From NCBI GenBank assembly GCA_020086605.1, contig JACBWW010000048.1, positions 5,813,425 through 5,877,424 of the forward strand: a stretch of DNA of 64,000 bases, written 5' to 3'. This DNA comes from Lanius collurio. Lineage: Eukaryota; Chordata; Aves; Passeriformes; Laniidae. The notes under the pieces were generated by a model. It was not told the DNA's origin, made no database searches, and was given only the letters and a program-made list of their open reading frames with translations. Of this stretch, positions 37,971 to 49,475 are shown in pieces. Made by a program: the position numbers and the translations under genes. Each line of letters starts with the position of its first letter. The first letter of the stretch is position 1.

Positions 37971-39370
37971 GGGTGACACTTCTCTACCTTGAAGAACATT
38001 TGCCATCTACAGAGGAAAAGTGTCTGTCCAAATATTCTAGTCTGTTCTCATCCAAATAACAGCTGTCACCAAATCTCATGCCTGACTTGAGTCTGTGAAA
38101 TAATACTCAGTAAAAATAGAACTGAGTTCCTGCAAATGCTGACCACAGTTCTCTGAGTATATGAGCTAATAGTTTTAATATGTGCTTCTCTACATGAATT
38201 AAAGGAGTGATAACACACCTGATAGCATTAGTAGGCTGTTATCTTACAGACAGGTCAATCAGTTTAGAAAAAAATAATCCCACATCTCTCAGAACATAAT
38301 GAGGTTCTTATTTAAATAACATAAAACAAAAGCTGTTTTGTATGAGCACAGGGAAGGACACAAAACAAAATGAAAATATAGCTGGAAGGATGCAGTTTTT
38401 AATCAGGTAGATTGGCTGTTAGAACAAGGGGAGATGAACGTAGGAGAAAAGCATGACAGCTGACAAATTAATCCAATACAAAAGCTGCTCTCTAAGTTAA
38501 TTTTTTTCCTCCTCCCTGAGTTTTTAATACATCATGGAAACACCCCCCAACAAAACAACAAAAATAACCACAAATTAAATTAATGTGAGGAATCCAGAGC
38601 TTCCAGAGCTTCCCAGGCTGTTTAGAACATATTGAACTTTAATCATAGACATTATAGCAGAAACAGCACATCTTTATTATCAAAAAAGTTTTCTCTTTGA
38701 AAAATTCTTCTCTCTTTCTCTCTTTTTTTTTTTTTTTTTTTTTGGTAAATACATATATTATTTGAAGAGCAGCTGGAGATGGAATACATCACCTCTACTA
38801 AAAGCAAGGTCTTTTCATTTCAGTAAATATTATGCTCTGCCTTGACAGAGTAAAATTTTCTATAAACCTAATGATTACAACTTATGGTTTCTCCAAAGCC
38901 TTCTCTCTTTGTCTCACCCATCTATTTCACCATGGTTCTGTTGTGCATAGGAAAACTGAAATTTGATTGTTTTCCTTCTTCATTTTATATTAATCTACCC
39001 TACATCACCACACTCAAGCACAAATGAGAACAGCACTGCTGGAGAAGACATCCTAGTTATGACTGCATGATTAATTTTTTAACTGAAACAACTGAGAACA
39101 AGGAGAAAATCAAACAGTTTAAATGAAGTGTCTCAAATAAACATTTAATTTAGAAGATGAAACAAAGAGGTGTATACAGAGTCCCAAAACTAACACTGGG
39201 AAAATCTACATGAAATGAGCTTGAGAAAACTATTTACAGAACAGAAAATACAAATCCTGAAATCCTGCAAATAACTAACAGATAAATCAATACTGTCATG
39301 CAATTAGCTCATAATTACAAGAATATAAATTATATTTTACTGCTGGAGAGTTCGTTTTAGTTGTAGGGAA
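37971..39370. other. Unique sequence, no gene recognised
   Basis: Nothing recognised after the provirus break apart from a T run of about 20 at 38725-38743. Confidence 0.55.
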
Positions 39371-39856
39371 GTGATGCTCTCCCTTCATTCTGTTCTTGCA
39401 ACAATCTACCTAGATTATATCAAGCTCTGGAGTCCCCAACATAGACACAACACAGACCTCTTGAAGAGAGTCCAGAGGCTGGCAGAGATGACCAGAGGAC
39501 TGGAGTGGAGACAGGCTCAGAGAGTTGGGGATTTTCAGCCTGGAGAAGAGATGGCATCAGCAAGACCTTATGGCACCTTCCAGTAAAAGAAGAGAGGGCA
39601 TTTTTACAAGTGCATGCAGTGACTGGACAGTGGTTTTAAAATGAAAAAACATTGGTTTTTATGAGATATTAGGAAGAAATTCTTTACTGTTATGGTGGTG
39701 AGTCAATGGAATAGGTTTCCAAGAGAAGTTGTGAATTCCCTGACCCTGGGAGATTTCAAGACAAGGTTGAGTGGCACTCTGAGTAACCTGGACTAGTGGG
39801 AGATATTCCTGTTCATGGAACCCAAGCCATTGTAGGATTATATTATTCTATGAATA
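39371..39856 (+). mobile_element. CR1 LINE, 5'-truncated, 3' end present
   Basis: Typical CR1 3' region: 'ttcagcctggagaagagatg', 'gatattaggaagaaattctt', 'gtggtgagtcaatggaatag' and a terminal 'tattattctatgaat'. The 71-codon ORF at its start belongs to this decayed element. Confidence 0.92.
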
Positions 39857-40543
39857 TTTTTTTTTCAAATTCAGAACACTTTGAACTGTATTTATTAAGT
39901 GACGTTGGAGTCCGATTGTATAATAAGAACAGGAGAAAATAAAAAAATACAAAAAAAAAAAAATAAATTGAAGATGTATCTTAAGAGCTTATTTCCACAG
40001 TGCCACACAGTTGATATTTTATGTTAGCATCAAAGAGCTCTAAACTTTAGGCAGGATTACATTGGTTTACACTGTACATTAGTTTGCATGGAAACAAAGT
40101 TATCTGCCAAATGTTGAATAATTTAGTTAGGAGGAAACATAATTAATTTTATTAGACAGTCTTATGTGTATCTTTCTTAAAACATTTGCAAAAATCAAAG
40201 GGTAAATGTTAGTATACATCTTTCATGATGCGGAGCCCTCATGTCATGAGATAATGAATTTGGTTCTAGATTTGATAGTATAGAACTTGTTACATTGCAT
40301 TCTAATAGCACAAAACACTAATGTAGTGTAGTACTTCATAAATCTCTATCAACTCCTGAAAAAAAGTGGTAATGAACAAAAAGGTTTTATTAGCTATCTG
40401 TTACCTTAAACTGATAGAAAGCAACCTTTCGTTAATGACTGGCCATGAAGTCAGTCTATTTCCTCTCTCATATTTCATTACTATCGCCGTCAAGGTTTTA
40501 CTTACCACATCTCTTCATTATCTCCTGTGTTGTGATTATAATC
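39857..40543. other. AT-rich sequence, no gene recognised
   Basis: Nothing recognised. An A-rich run lies at 39940-39970. Confidence 0.55.
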
Positions 40544-41310
40544 TTAATTATAATCTTCAAAGTTTTTGCCAATTCCATTGTCTTCATCATTCTCTATTTC
40601 TTCTTCTAATTCATAAAAATTATCTTTAGTTCCATCTATGGGATTTGAAAAATATTTCTCAGCACCTTTTGCTAAAACTTTGTCTTATCTTTTCCTTTTA
40701 ACCCAGTGACAAAACTGTGTTGCACAAGGCTATTTCATTTCTTTTAAAGGGGTTAAAGCATGACTTGATGCTGGAATCCATTTTGATTCTAAAAACTGAA
40801 TGGCCTCTTGTATAAAGGATTTGTAACAGCTTCCTTCTTTGTGTGACAAGATCAGAGTTCCTTTTTCTAGCAGCAATTTTCACTGCTGACAACAGATAAT
40901 CTTTGAATGTTTCTAGGACGAGCATTCCTGTTTCTGTTAGTAGCAGACATGTTCTACTTCAAATGACATTTAGGCAATCCTCCACTAAATTTGTAGATAT
41001 TCATCCTAGGTTTGACACTTGACAACTATTCCAGTAGGTAACTGTTCCTTTGGCATTGTTTTATGTATCAAGAACACATAAGGTGGTAATTTTATACCAT
41101 CTGTTGACACTGTCAATGATAAAACAATCTGCGTTTCTTTTCTGCATTTTTATTATAATGGATTTTATGCTTCCCGTTTCAACAATGTAACTTGATGTTT
41201 CAACTGCATTACCCATTTGACTAAGCAGATAGTCATGATCTTTACATCATTCTTGGAATGCAATGAGCTTTTTGGCGAGGTCAGTTGGTAAAGTACAGAT
41301 CTTTCCCAAA
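40544..41310 (-). pseudogene. Decayed pogo/Tigger-type (CENP-B/jerky family) DDE transposase
   Basis: Read on the minus strand, four blocks in family order match pogo/Tigger transposases. Block 1 (about 41302-41170) reads LPTDLAKKLIAFQE, a stop, then DYLLSQMGNAVET, where intact members have an N-x-D-E-T motif. Block 2 (41107-41006) reads LPPYVFLIHKTMPKEQLPTG, close to the usual LPP.V..K.KTMP....P.G. Block 3 (40925-40698) starts MLVLETFKDYL, where the second catalytic Asp is expected. Block 4 (to a stop at 40546-40544) is an acidic tail, GAEKYFSNPIDGTKDNFYEL. The blocks alternate between two frames, so at least three frameshifts and two in-frame stops separate them. Both catalytic Asp positions visible here are changed (D to V, D to E). 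No N-terminal DNA-binding domain or terminal inverted repeats were found. It may be a dead DNA transposon or a dead copy of a transposase-derived host gene. Confidence 0.75.
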
Positions 41311-43469
41311 GGCAAAAAGGTATGAAATCACATCTTTCTTATTCCACTCTACTGTCATTTGTCTTCTTGCTTAAAAATATTTTCTAATTAGGGTATTTCT
41401 TGATCTTTCAGGTTAATGATTTCCCATGTAACTGGGATTCATCTTTTGTTTGAATATGTACAAGTACCACAAGCCATGGAGTTGCAGAATCATTCAAATT
41501 GAAAAGTTCTTTCTAGTCTATCCACCTACTCAAAATATGGCAACCACTAAAATCAGATCAGATTTTTCTTCTGTCTGTTAAAAACATTCTTTTTCGGGGG
41601 GATCTAGTGAATGATTTCTGAATAATTAGCAAATGAAAACTTCATGGTTCCTTTTTCATGGTCATATTCCCTTTCGTTAGATTTCCTCTCATTCTCACCA
41701 TTATTAACCTGTTAGGTTTGGTGGTTCAGGTTTTTGTTTATTTGTGGGGGTTCTTCTGTCTTTTAGTGTTTCTGTTTTTCTTTCATATAGAACAATGAGT
41801 ACAAAATTTGATCCATGACTTCTCCTTATGCCTTTTTGAAGTTGGGTGTCTCACCTCCAAACCCTCTGCCATGTTTTAATTAATAGCAGAATTCAAAATA
41901 ACTCATAAAGCTACCAAAATCATAATGGAATTCTCCAAGATGCACAGTTCTGTAAGTAGGTAAGAGAAACATCAACAGTCTATTTCTTTTGACTGTGTCA
42001 TTACTCAATTTTCAGGAAAATTCATCCTCCTTTTAAGAAAATAATTTCTGGTGAAAGCTAGAGTGGGTAGGACATCCTGTCCATACAGCAAGCAGCTGTT
42101 TAGTCTGGTTAGGGTTAGGGTCAAGGATATAGATCCAGAGTACTACAGGGTTTCCACGGCAGAGCAGATGAGACTTTCAGATTTATAAAAAGGAACTTCA
42201 TCTTTTCCATGACAGGGATTTTAAGAACAATGGCTATACTCTAGCAAGAGAAAAAAACGGGAAGCTCTTCTGGTTCCTCACTTGATTCCAAAGACAAACG
42301 GAGCAAACGGTGTGTTTAAAACAAACGAGGAAGCTGTTTTGAGATTTCATGTCTGTCTTATGGGTTTTTTCTCTTAGAGTGTAGGTGTATCATACACTTT
42401 GAAAATGGGTTAATGCAACACTCTCATCAATCGCCAGTATGCCCATCCTGAGACCATTGCTAGATCTCATAAAATTAATAAATCCCTCTGACCTTAAGAA
42501 TACCCTTTTACAAAATATCTCATTATAGCGACTTTGGGTAGTTCAATATCATGTCCAAATTCTCTTTTGATCTCTCTTCAGTAGCATAAAAAAACCCCAA
42601 AGAAAATGCAAGTAGAACCTAGTACAAATTCTTGAATGGGAATCAAAAATGCATTTGGTGAATTTTAACTAAATGGAACATTCATTCAAAATAGCTGACT
42701 ATCATTCCAAATAGACTGGGAGTTGACCTTTCAAATATTTTATTTCTTGTAAAAATTTAGTTACTCTTCAAGCACTTTCAGTATCAAGACAGATTCATCC
42801 GACTCTGCTCAATTTAAAAAAAGAAATAATTTAACTTATTTGGAGTGATGCTAAGTATCATCCAACAGCAATGCTGCTTGCAATGTGTCCAAATCATCAC
42901 TGATTTTTCTCCATCCACCTCTTTCTGTCCAAGACTGGGGCGACAGGTTTGCACGAACACTGTCACAATCAGAAACCACACTTCCTCACTGAATTAAAAT
43001 ATATTCAGCTAGATTAATCATCACTGCCTTATGTCTATGGCAGTAGCTCTGACCAATAGCCCTGTTTTTTTTCTGCACTTAAAGAACAGCCCACATCACT
43101 TAACTCTGTATGCAATAAAAACTCTGATCACCAACTTCATCCCATACAGTGAAGAACTAGACATGGGCATCTTCAGTTTTACAAAGAAAAGGTTATATAA
43201 TAACAAAAGATGAGAGAGAAAAATAATTGCATCTTCTTCCTTATGAAGTCCCAACTCCTGTTGTCAAAGGTAAGCAGACTAGGACAAGTACAGCTCAGAG
43301 GATGTCAAGAGAAAAACAGCACGACCAAATAGGCTGCTGTAATAAAAGAGAAAAAAGCAAAGTGATTATGTGCTTTCCCACAGAGAGAAGAACATTCCTT
43401 AGCAACCATGAATTGTTCAGCTAGCAACAGCATGGAAGTACGGTAAGACACAGAACAAAACTGTAAACT
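41311..43469. other. Sequence flanking the transposase fossil and next CR1, no gene recognised
   Basis: The part nearest the fossil (to about 42100) could hold its missing N-terminal half on the minus strand, but I could not read a helix-turn-helix domain. Two and a half TTAGGG units at 42108-42122 are too few to call telomeric. No other repeat recognised. Confidence 0.45.
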
Positions 43470-44262
43470 ATGTGGAAAATTAACTGAACAGCCTGGGCTC
43501 AAAGGGCAGGGTCAATGGTTTGAAGTATAGCTGGTAGTCAGTCACTTGAAGTGGCCCCAGGGTTAATGGAATAAACCCATGCAATAGTACAACCAGGGTG
43601 GGAGCTGCACAAAAGCCGTTCTGCAGAAAATAGCACTGAGGTTCTCATGGACAACTAGTTGAACAGAAGTATGGATGTACCTATGCAGCAAAGGCCAATT
43701 CCATACTGGCCTGTACTAGCAAGAGCATAGACAGCAGATTGAGTGGTTATTCTAATCAATGCAGCACTTTTGAGAACCCCTGTGGAGCATGGCATCCCAT
43801 TTGGGGATAGCTTATATGAGAAAGATATCAGCAAACTGGAGGAAGTGTGATAGAAAGTGGCTCAGATATTTAGGGAGCTGCAGGTCAGCATTTATAATGA
43901 GAAGTTGACACAAATGGATTTATTCTTACTTAAGAAAGTTACAGTGGGATCTTAGACTGTCTACAAATGTCTAATAGGAAATATATGCAAAAAAAAAAGC
44001 CAACAGACACAAGTTCCAGAAAGAGAAACTGCAGTCAGACATTAAGATATTGTTTTTTTTTAAATGATGGTAGTTAACCAAGTATTGGAAAAGAGTTTCA
44101 CAGATGTTGTGGAATCTCTACCCTCAGTTGCATCTATTCAAAACTCAAGAGGATGTTATAGTAAGCAACTTGATCTAATTCTGAAGCTTGAATTAACTTG
44201 AAAGTTGTTCCTGTGGAGTTGGACACTTCTATATGCCCCTTCCAATGTGTATCATTTTTCTG
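43470..44262 (+). mobile_element. CR1 LINE, old, internally deleted
   Basis: It begins in the 3' part of ORF2 ('acagcctgggctcaaagggc'). After an internal loss it continues with 'ggttctcatggacaactagt' and 'ggcctgtactagcaagagca'. It ends with a recognisable CR1 tail ('gcaacttgatctaattctga' and 'ccccttccaat'), without the ATTCTATG repeat. It is more diverged than the copies at 12.8 or 62.7 kb. It contains one arm of the inverted repeat described below. Confidence 0.8.
43531..43605 (+). repeat. Left arm of a 75-bp inverted repeat
   Basis: The 75 bases are the reverse complement of 45421-45495 at 74 positions. The single difference is at 43554. Similarity stops at both arm edges. Its first 30 bases read as CR1 ORF2 sequence. 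Confidence 0.95.
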
Positions 44263-44405
44263 CTTCTCTTCTAACAACTGAAACATCTGAGGTATCAATC
44301 AAAGTCTTACACACCTTCAAGTCAAATCTGCAATCATTCTTTATGAAAAGGAATTCTCGTTAGGTAGAAGTAAACTTCAAGTTTGTCATTCCCTTGGGAT
44401 ATCTG

Positions 44406-45404
44406 TGTAGTGGGTTGACTTTAGCTGGATGCTAAAGCCAAAACCTCTCTATCATTCCCCTTCTCAGATGGACAGGGAAAAAAGTATACAAACTTTCACA
44501 AGTTGAGATAAAGATCAGGAAAGGTCACAGACCAAATGCCATCAAGAGCAAAATAGATTCCAATTGAGAAAATTAAGTGAATTTACTACTAACCAAAAGC
44601 ATATTAGGATAATGAGAAATAAGATAAATCTTAAAAGCAACTTTCTCCTTCCCCTCCTTCCTACCTAGGCCCTATCTCCTTCCCCCACAGAGATGGGAAT
44701 GGGGATTACAATAATTTCATCACACATTGCTCCTGCCACTGCTCAGGCAGAAGAATCCTTCCCCTGCTCCAGTGTGGGGTCCCTTCTATGGCAGTCAGTC
44801 CTCCACAAAATTCTCCAGCATGAGTCCATCCCACAGGCAACAGGTCTCCACAAACTGCTAGCATAGTTCACTTTTCCATGGGGTGAAGTTTTTCAGGCAC
44901 AGCCTGCTCCAGGATGGGCTCCCCACAGGACCACAAGTCCTACCAGGAAGCTTGATCCGATGTGGGCTCCTCTCTCTGCAGGTCTTCAGGTCCCTGACAG
45001 GAGCCTTCTCCAGCACAGGCTTCTCACAGATTCACTGCCTCCTTTGGGCATCCAACTGCTTCAGCATAGGTCTCCTCCATGGGCTGCAGGTGTACAACTG
45101 CTTCACCATGGTCTTCACCACAGGCTTGAGGAATCATCCCTAGCACCCGGAGCACCTCCTCTCCCTCCTTCTCCACTGACCTGGGTGTCTGCAGAGCTAT
45201 TCATCTCACATATTCTCACTCTGCTCTCTCTAACCACAATTATAACTACATACTATCTTTTTCTCCTTCTTAAGGGTGTTATCACAGAGGTGTGTCTATC
45301 ATTTCTGATTGGCTCAGCCTTGACCAGCTGGGTCTGTCCTGGAGTCAGCTGGCACTGGCTCTGCCTGCCATGGGAGAAGAATCTTCTTGCAGCTTCTCAC
45401 AGAA
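44406..45404 (-). mobile_element. Avian ERV LTR, large piece with one end missing
   Basis: About 1 kb of an LTR. The plus strand starts TGTAGTGGGTTGAC, and the sense strand is the reverse complement, ending in CCCACTACA. The body has the family's repeated short phrases built on 'ctgctccag' and 'tccacggg'-like units, now decayed ('ctgctccaggatgggctccc', 'ggtcttcaccacaggcttga'). Near its right side is 'cttctcacagaa', after which the remaining 60 or so bases expected from the family are absent and unrelated sequence begins. Open frames of up to 167 codons within it (44883-45531) are shadows. The family was identified from memory, not by search. Confidence 0.85.
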
Positions 45405-45420
45405 TGATTCAAGACTGCAG

Positions 45421-45495
45421 GCTCCCACCCTGGTTGTACTATTGCATGGGTTTATTCCATTAACCCTGGGGGCACTTCAAGTGACTGACTACCAG
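45421..45495 (-). repeat. Right arm of a 75-bp inverted repeat
   Basis: Reverse complement of 43531-43605, 74 of 75 identical. It begins 16 bases after the point where the LTR at 44406-45404 breaks off. The two arms enclose the end of a CR1 and the whole LTR piece. Confidence 0.95.
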
Positions 45496-48096
45496 GAATG
45501 GTTAAGAGATGTTCCCATTAAATTTACCTGATTACCAGACACAAGAGCTGTTGAATATCTGAGGTCAGAAATAAACAACTTGCAGCATGATTGATTTTGC
45601 TGGTGATGGTATGCAGGCAACAGCTAAGCATATACTCTCAAATTTTTTTCACACAATTTGAGGGATATATGTGAAGAATACTTGTTGATTTTGTTGGTTG
45701 TCCAAAACTTGTGTGTAATGAAAGCCTTGTGAACACCAGAGATCAGATCTTAAGTAACACAGATTGATGATGATGGTGGGAATCAATAACAGGTTTTGAT
45801 GTAACCTGTAAATGTAAGAAGTTCTTTCCCAGTCTTTCACCATAAATTTGAATTTTTCACTTTAAACTTGTAACAGGTTGTAACAGCTGCAAAGAGATTA
45901 AAGAAAGGCTTTGCATTGAGTTCCTTTACTCAATTTCATTTTATGTTAAAGCTCAAAGAAGACTTCAGGGGTAGAGGGAAAGTGTGGGCAGAAGAAAGAA
46001 AAAAAAATAAAGAGATAAAAGAAAAAATGAAGGAAAAAAAAAGAAAAAGGAAGCCTTTGAAAAAAGCTTTCTAAAAATCTGAGCTCTAATGACAGAGTAT
46101 AATTTTGAGTGTCTCTGGGAATACATCAGAATTCATAAAAGCAGGGTTTCCATTTGCCACAGTGTAATTCTTGTGTAAACATTTACCACTCCAGCTGAGT
46201 TCCTGAAGGCAGATTACAAAGATGTTTTTTTTTTTTCTCTTATGTTTTTTTCCTAAAAAATTTTGATCCATAAAATGATGTTCAACCTCTGTCAGATGAT
46301 CTTGCAGGCTTTACTTAGGTAATTGTACTCCTAATTAAAAGTAATTTGAAAGTAATTTTTCCTCCAAAGTGTAGCCTAAAAAATATAATTTTTGCTATTA
46401 CAAGACCACAGACTGTGATATTTGTCTCATGGTCAAGTGACTACTGAGTGTCTTTTTGCTTTTGTGGCTCTGTGACTACTGCCTGTGACAATAGGCTGAC
46501 AGACCAAGGACTTCCCTGCTGGAAAAAATCATAGCCATTTGTTTCATGTACCAGGGTGAGGGCTACCATGAAAGCAACTGGCTGGAGAGAGAAACACATG
46601 AATAGCTCCAGAACTTAAGAGGATGGAAAACTCAGCTCTAACATCAAACTCCTCCTAGCAACAAATTCAGTAACCTTGACAACTCACTGGAACACCTGCC
46701 TCTACTTCTTAGGCTGAATTTTCAGCACTAGACTTTATTTTCTGAACTAAAGAGCTGTTGAAGTGTCTATGTAAGACTATAAAAAAAACATTATAAGCAA
46801 TCTGCCAATGTTAACTGCATTGTTGCAGGCATATCCTATTTCTTGTCTCCGAAACAGCTGAGTCATTACTTTTCTGTTGCAGCAGACACTGTTTTCTTTG
46901 CATTGTCAGAAGTCTTTTTCCTATGATCTCTGAGGTTTGACTATCTGTTCACTGTTCCTTACAGAAATTTCTCTACCACCATGGGATCTGCCAGATCCAT
47001 TTCCTTGTTTTAACTCTCCTCTCCTTTGTTCAACTTCCCACTGCACACTCTGGAACTGTAGTCATTCTGGTTTACACTGTTGCCATAAAGGAAGAAAAAA
47101 TACCAAAATAGTCAGACACTGTCTGTCAGAGGCTCCTTCTGACACCAGCTTCCCATTTGTACAAATAAGATTAAGATCCATACCAGTGAAATGCTGCATT
47201 TGTTCCTCTCTGAAGAGGCTTATTCTAGAAATGACGTAGGATAGCACTCTCTTTCACCACTCTGCTTGTCAAAAATGCCTCTCTTGAAATTGAAGGCTGT
47301 GGTTAAACCTTATTCTGAATCTTAGCAGTCCTTGAAGAAAATGGGGAAAATTCCTGTGGAAGAAAGAATATAAAACCCAGTAACTGATGTGGTGTCTGCA
47401 TACAGTCTCCATGTATTGCTGAGAATAGACTGAATAGCTGCATTTGGCAAGCTCTTGAATGTTTTGTTTCAGAGCTTCTAAATGCAATTCTCTGTTTTAC
47501 CTGCTGCTTCAGACTTTCTGAAAAACAGTTTAAAAAGAAGGTAAAAATCAAATAAAAAAAATATCTTCAGGTATTGCCTAAGAGTTTCTCCAGCTGGAAG
47601 TGAAAAGGTCAAGAGGAGCAAACTTTTAACATCTTTATTTCTCTCACATGCTTTGTCATTTTCACTGACCAGTAGTTTCAGACTATCTTTGTATTCATTT
47701 GCTTGGGTAGACAAAGTATGTGCAGGGAAAGTGGAGTCTCATTATTCTTAATAGACACCTCTTGAAGACAATTACAGTTTGTGACCCATCCCCAGATTTC
47801 TCTCCATAGAAACAAAGAGTTATGGGGTATCTATGGGTCCATCTTTTTCCTTAATAACATAGAGATCAGGTGTGGATGGTGTGTGACTGGAATTTAACTC
47901 CCTAGCCTACCTCCTCATGTAATTGTTTCTCAACCCCCTCCACCTAATCCAATAGAATATATTTTTTTAAAAACCGTAATTACAAAATGAACACAAATAG
48001 AAATTCTTTCAAATGTGTTTGCATAAAGATACAAACTCAAAATCACATGCACAGCTGCAGTTTAAAGCAGCATCTTGTTGTGAAAGGGAGCAGCAA
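45496..48096. other. Unique sequence, no gene recognised
   Basis: Nothing recognised. An A-rich purine tract lies at about 45998-46058. Several ORFs of 60-100 codons occur but without domains. Confidence 0.55.
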
Positions 48097-48350
48097 TGAT
48101 GATAGAATCAGAATCACTAATGTTGCAAAAGATGTTTACAATCATCAAGTCCAACCATCAAACTAGCTTCACCACCTTGTTCACCATTGGACCCTGTCTT
48201 CACATACCATACCCACATGTTTTTTCAACATTTCCAGGGATGATCACACCACCATTTTTCCAGGGCAGTCTGTTCCATTGTTTTGCAACCCTGACCATGA
48301 CTTTTCCCCCTAATATCTAACCTAAATCTTCCCTGAGGCCATTTCTTCAA
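48097..48350 (-). mobile_element. CR1 LINE 3' end piece
   Basis: Antisense CR1: starts with 'gatagaatcagaatcactaa', continues with 'atcatcaagtccaaccatca' and 'tttccagggatgatcacacc', and ends in 'ctgaggccatttcttcaag'. It covers only the last 250 bases of the element. Confidence 0.92.
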
Positions 48351-48814
48351 GTTACTAAAGTTCTTTGTCACATGACCTATGATACAACATCTAGTAACAA
48401 CATTTTCATGTTGATAATAGATGTTGTCTCATAGGTCCTGTGATAAACAGACATCTTAACCACAACTTGAAAATTCCTTGAATGATGTAATCCTATTGTC
48501 ATTGTTTAATCATTTGTGGTCATTTAGTTAATGCTGCTAGTATGGGAAATAGATGTTTAGTGATATATAAAAAGGTATGCTGCACAATGAGAGTAAAGAT
48601 GTGTCCTTCATTTTTCACTTCCTGTAAAACAATTATGTACATAAACATAGCACAGCAAATATATCCAACAAAATTAAGAGCTGACCTTCAAGCTTGATTG
48701 GAAATACACATTATTAATCCTTATAATCTTGTAGTAAGTTAGGTTTAGTTTCTTAATTTATTTTTCAACTTTTCTGAATACCCCAAGAAGTGTAATGCCC
48801 AAAATTGAATAGTA
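48351..48814. other. Spacer between two antisense CR1 copies
   Basis: AT-rich sequence with nothing recognised. Confidence 0.5.
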
Positions 48815-49475
48815 AAATCATAGAATCATTAATGTTGGAAAAGACCCTTAAGATCATGGAGGTTACCCATTAACCCAGCCCCACCACATTCATCACTAAC
48901 CCGTGTCTCTGACTGCCATATTCACATGTTTTTTTAACTCTTCCAAATATGGTGAATCAACCATTTCCTGGCAGCCTGGTCAATGCCTGAATACTCTACC
49001 AGTGAAGAATTCTACCCTAATATTCTATCTAAAATTCCTCTGGCACAGCTTGAGGCCATTTCCTCTCATCATATCACTTGTTACCTGTGAGAAGAGGCCA
49101 ACCACGACCTTTCTACACATTTATTTCAGGTCATTGCAGATAGCTATGAAGTCCCTCCTGAGCCTCCTTTTCCCCAGGCTAACCATCTCCAGTTCCCTCA
49201 GCCCCTCCTCACAGGACTTGTTCTCCAGATCCTTCACCAACTCTGGACTTGCTCCAGCACCTCAATGTCTTTCTTACAGTGAGGGGCCCAAAGCTGAACA
49301 CAGGATTTGAGGAGTGGCCTCATCATTGCCAAGTACAGGAGGACAATCACTGCCCTGATCCTGCTTGCCACAGTATTCCTGATACAGGCCAGGATGCCAC
49401 TGACCTTCCTGAGCACCTGGGCACTCTGCTGGCTCGTGTCCAGCCACTGTTGACCAGCACCCCCCGGCCCATAAA
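48815..49475 (-). mobile_element. CR1 LINE, 5'-truncated, 3' end present
   Basis: Well preserved antisense CR1. It begins with 'tagaatcattaatgttggaa', passes through 'gaggccatttcctctcatca', 'cctccttttccccaggctaa' and 'ctgatacaggccaggatgcc', and ends near 'ctgttgaccagcacccc' in the distal part of ORF2. ORFs at 48903-49310 and 49234-49578 lie mostly in it and are not independent genes. Confidence 0.95.

Noticed and set aside
42108..42122. TTAGGG units resembling an interstitial telomere
   Set aside because: Only about two and a half units; too short to separate from chance.
44883..45531. 167-codon and neighbouring ORFs, Leu/Ser/Pro-rich
   Set aside because: Inside the antisense LTR piece; its repeated CTGCTCCAG-like units create open frames.
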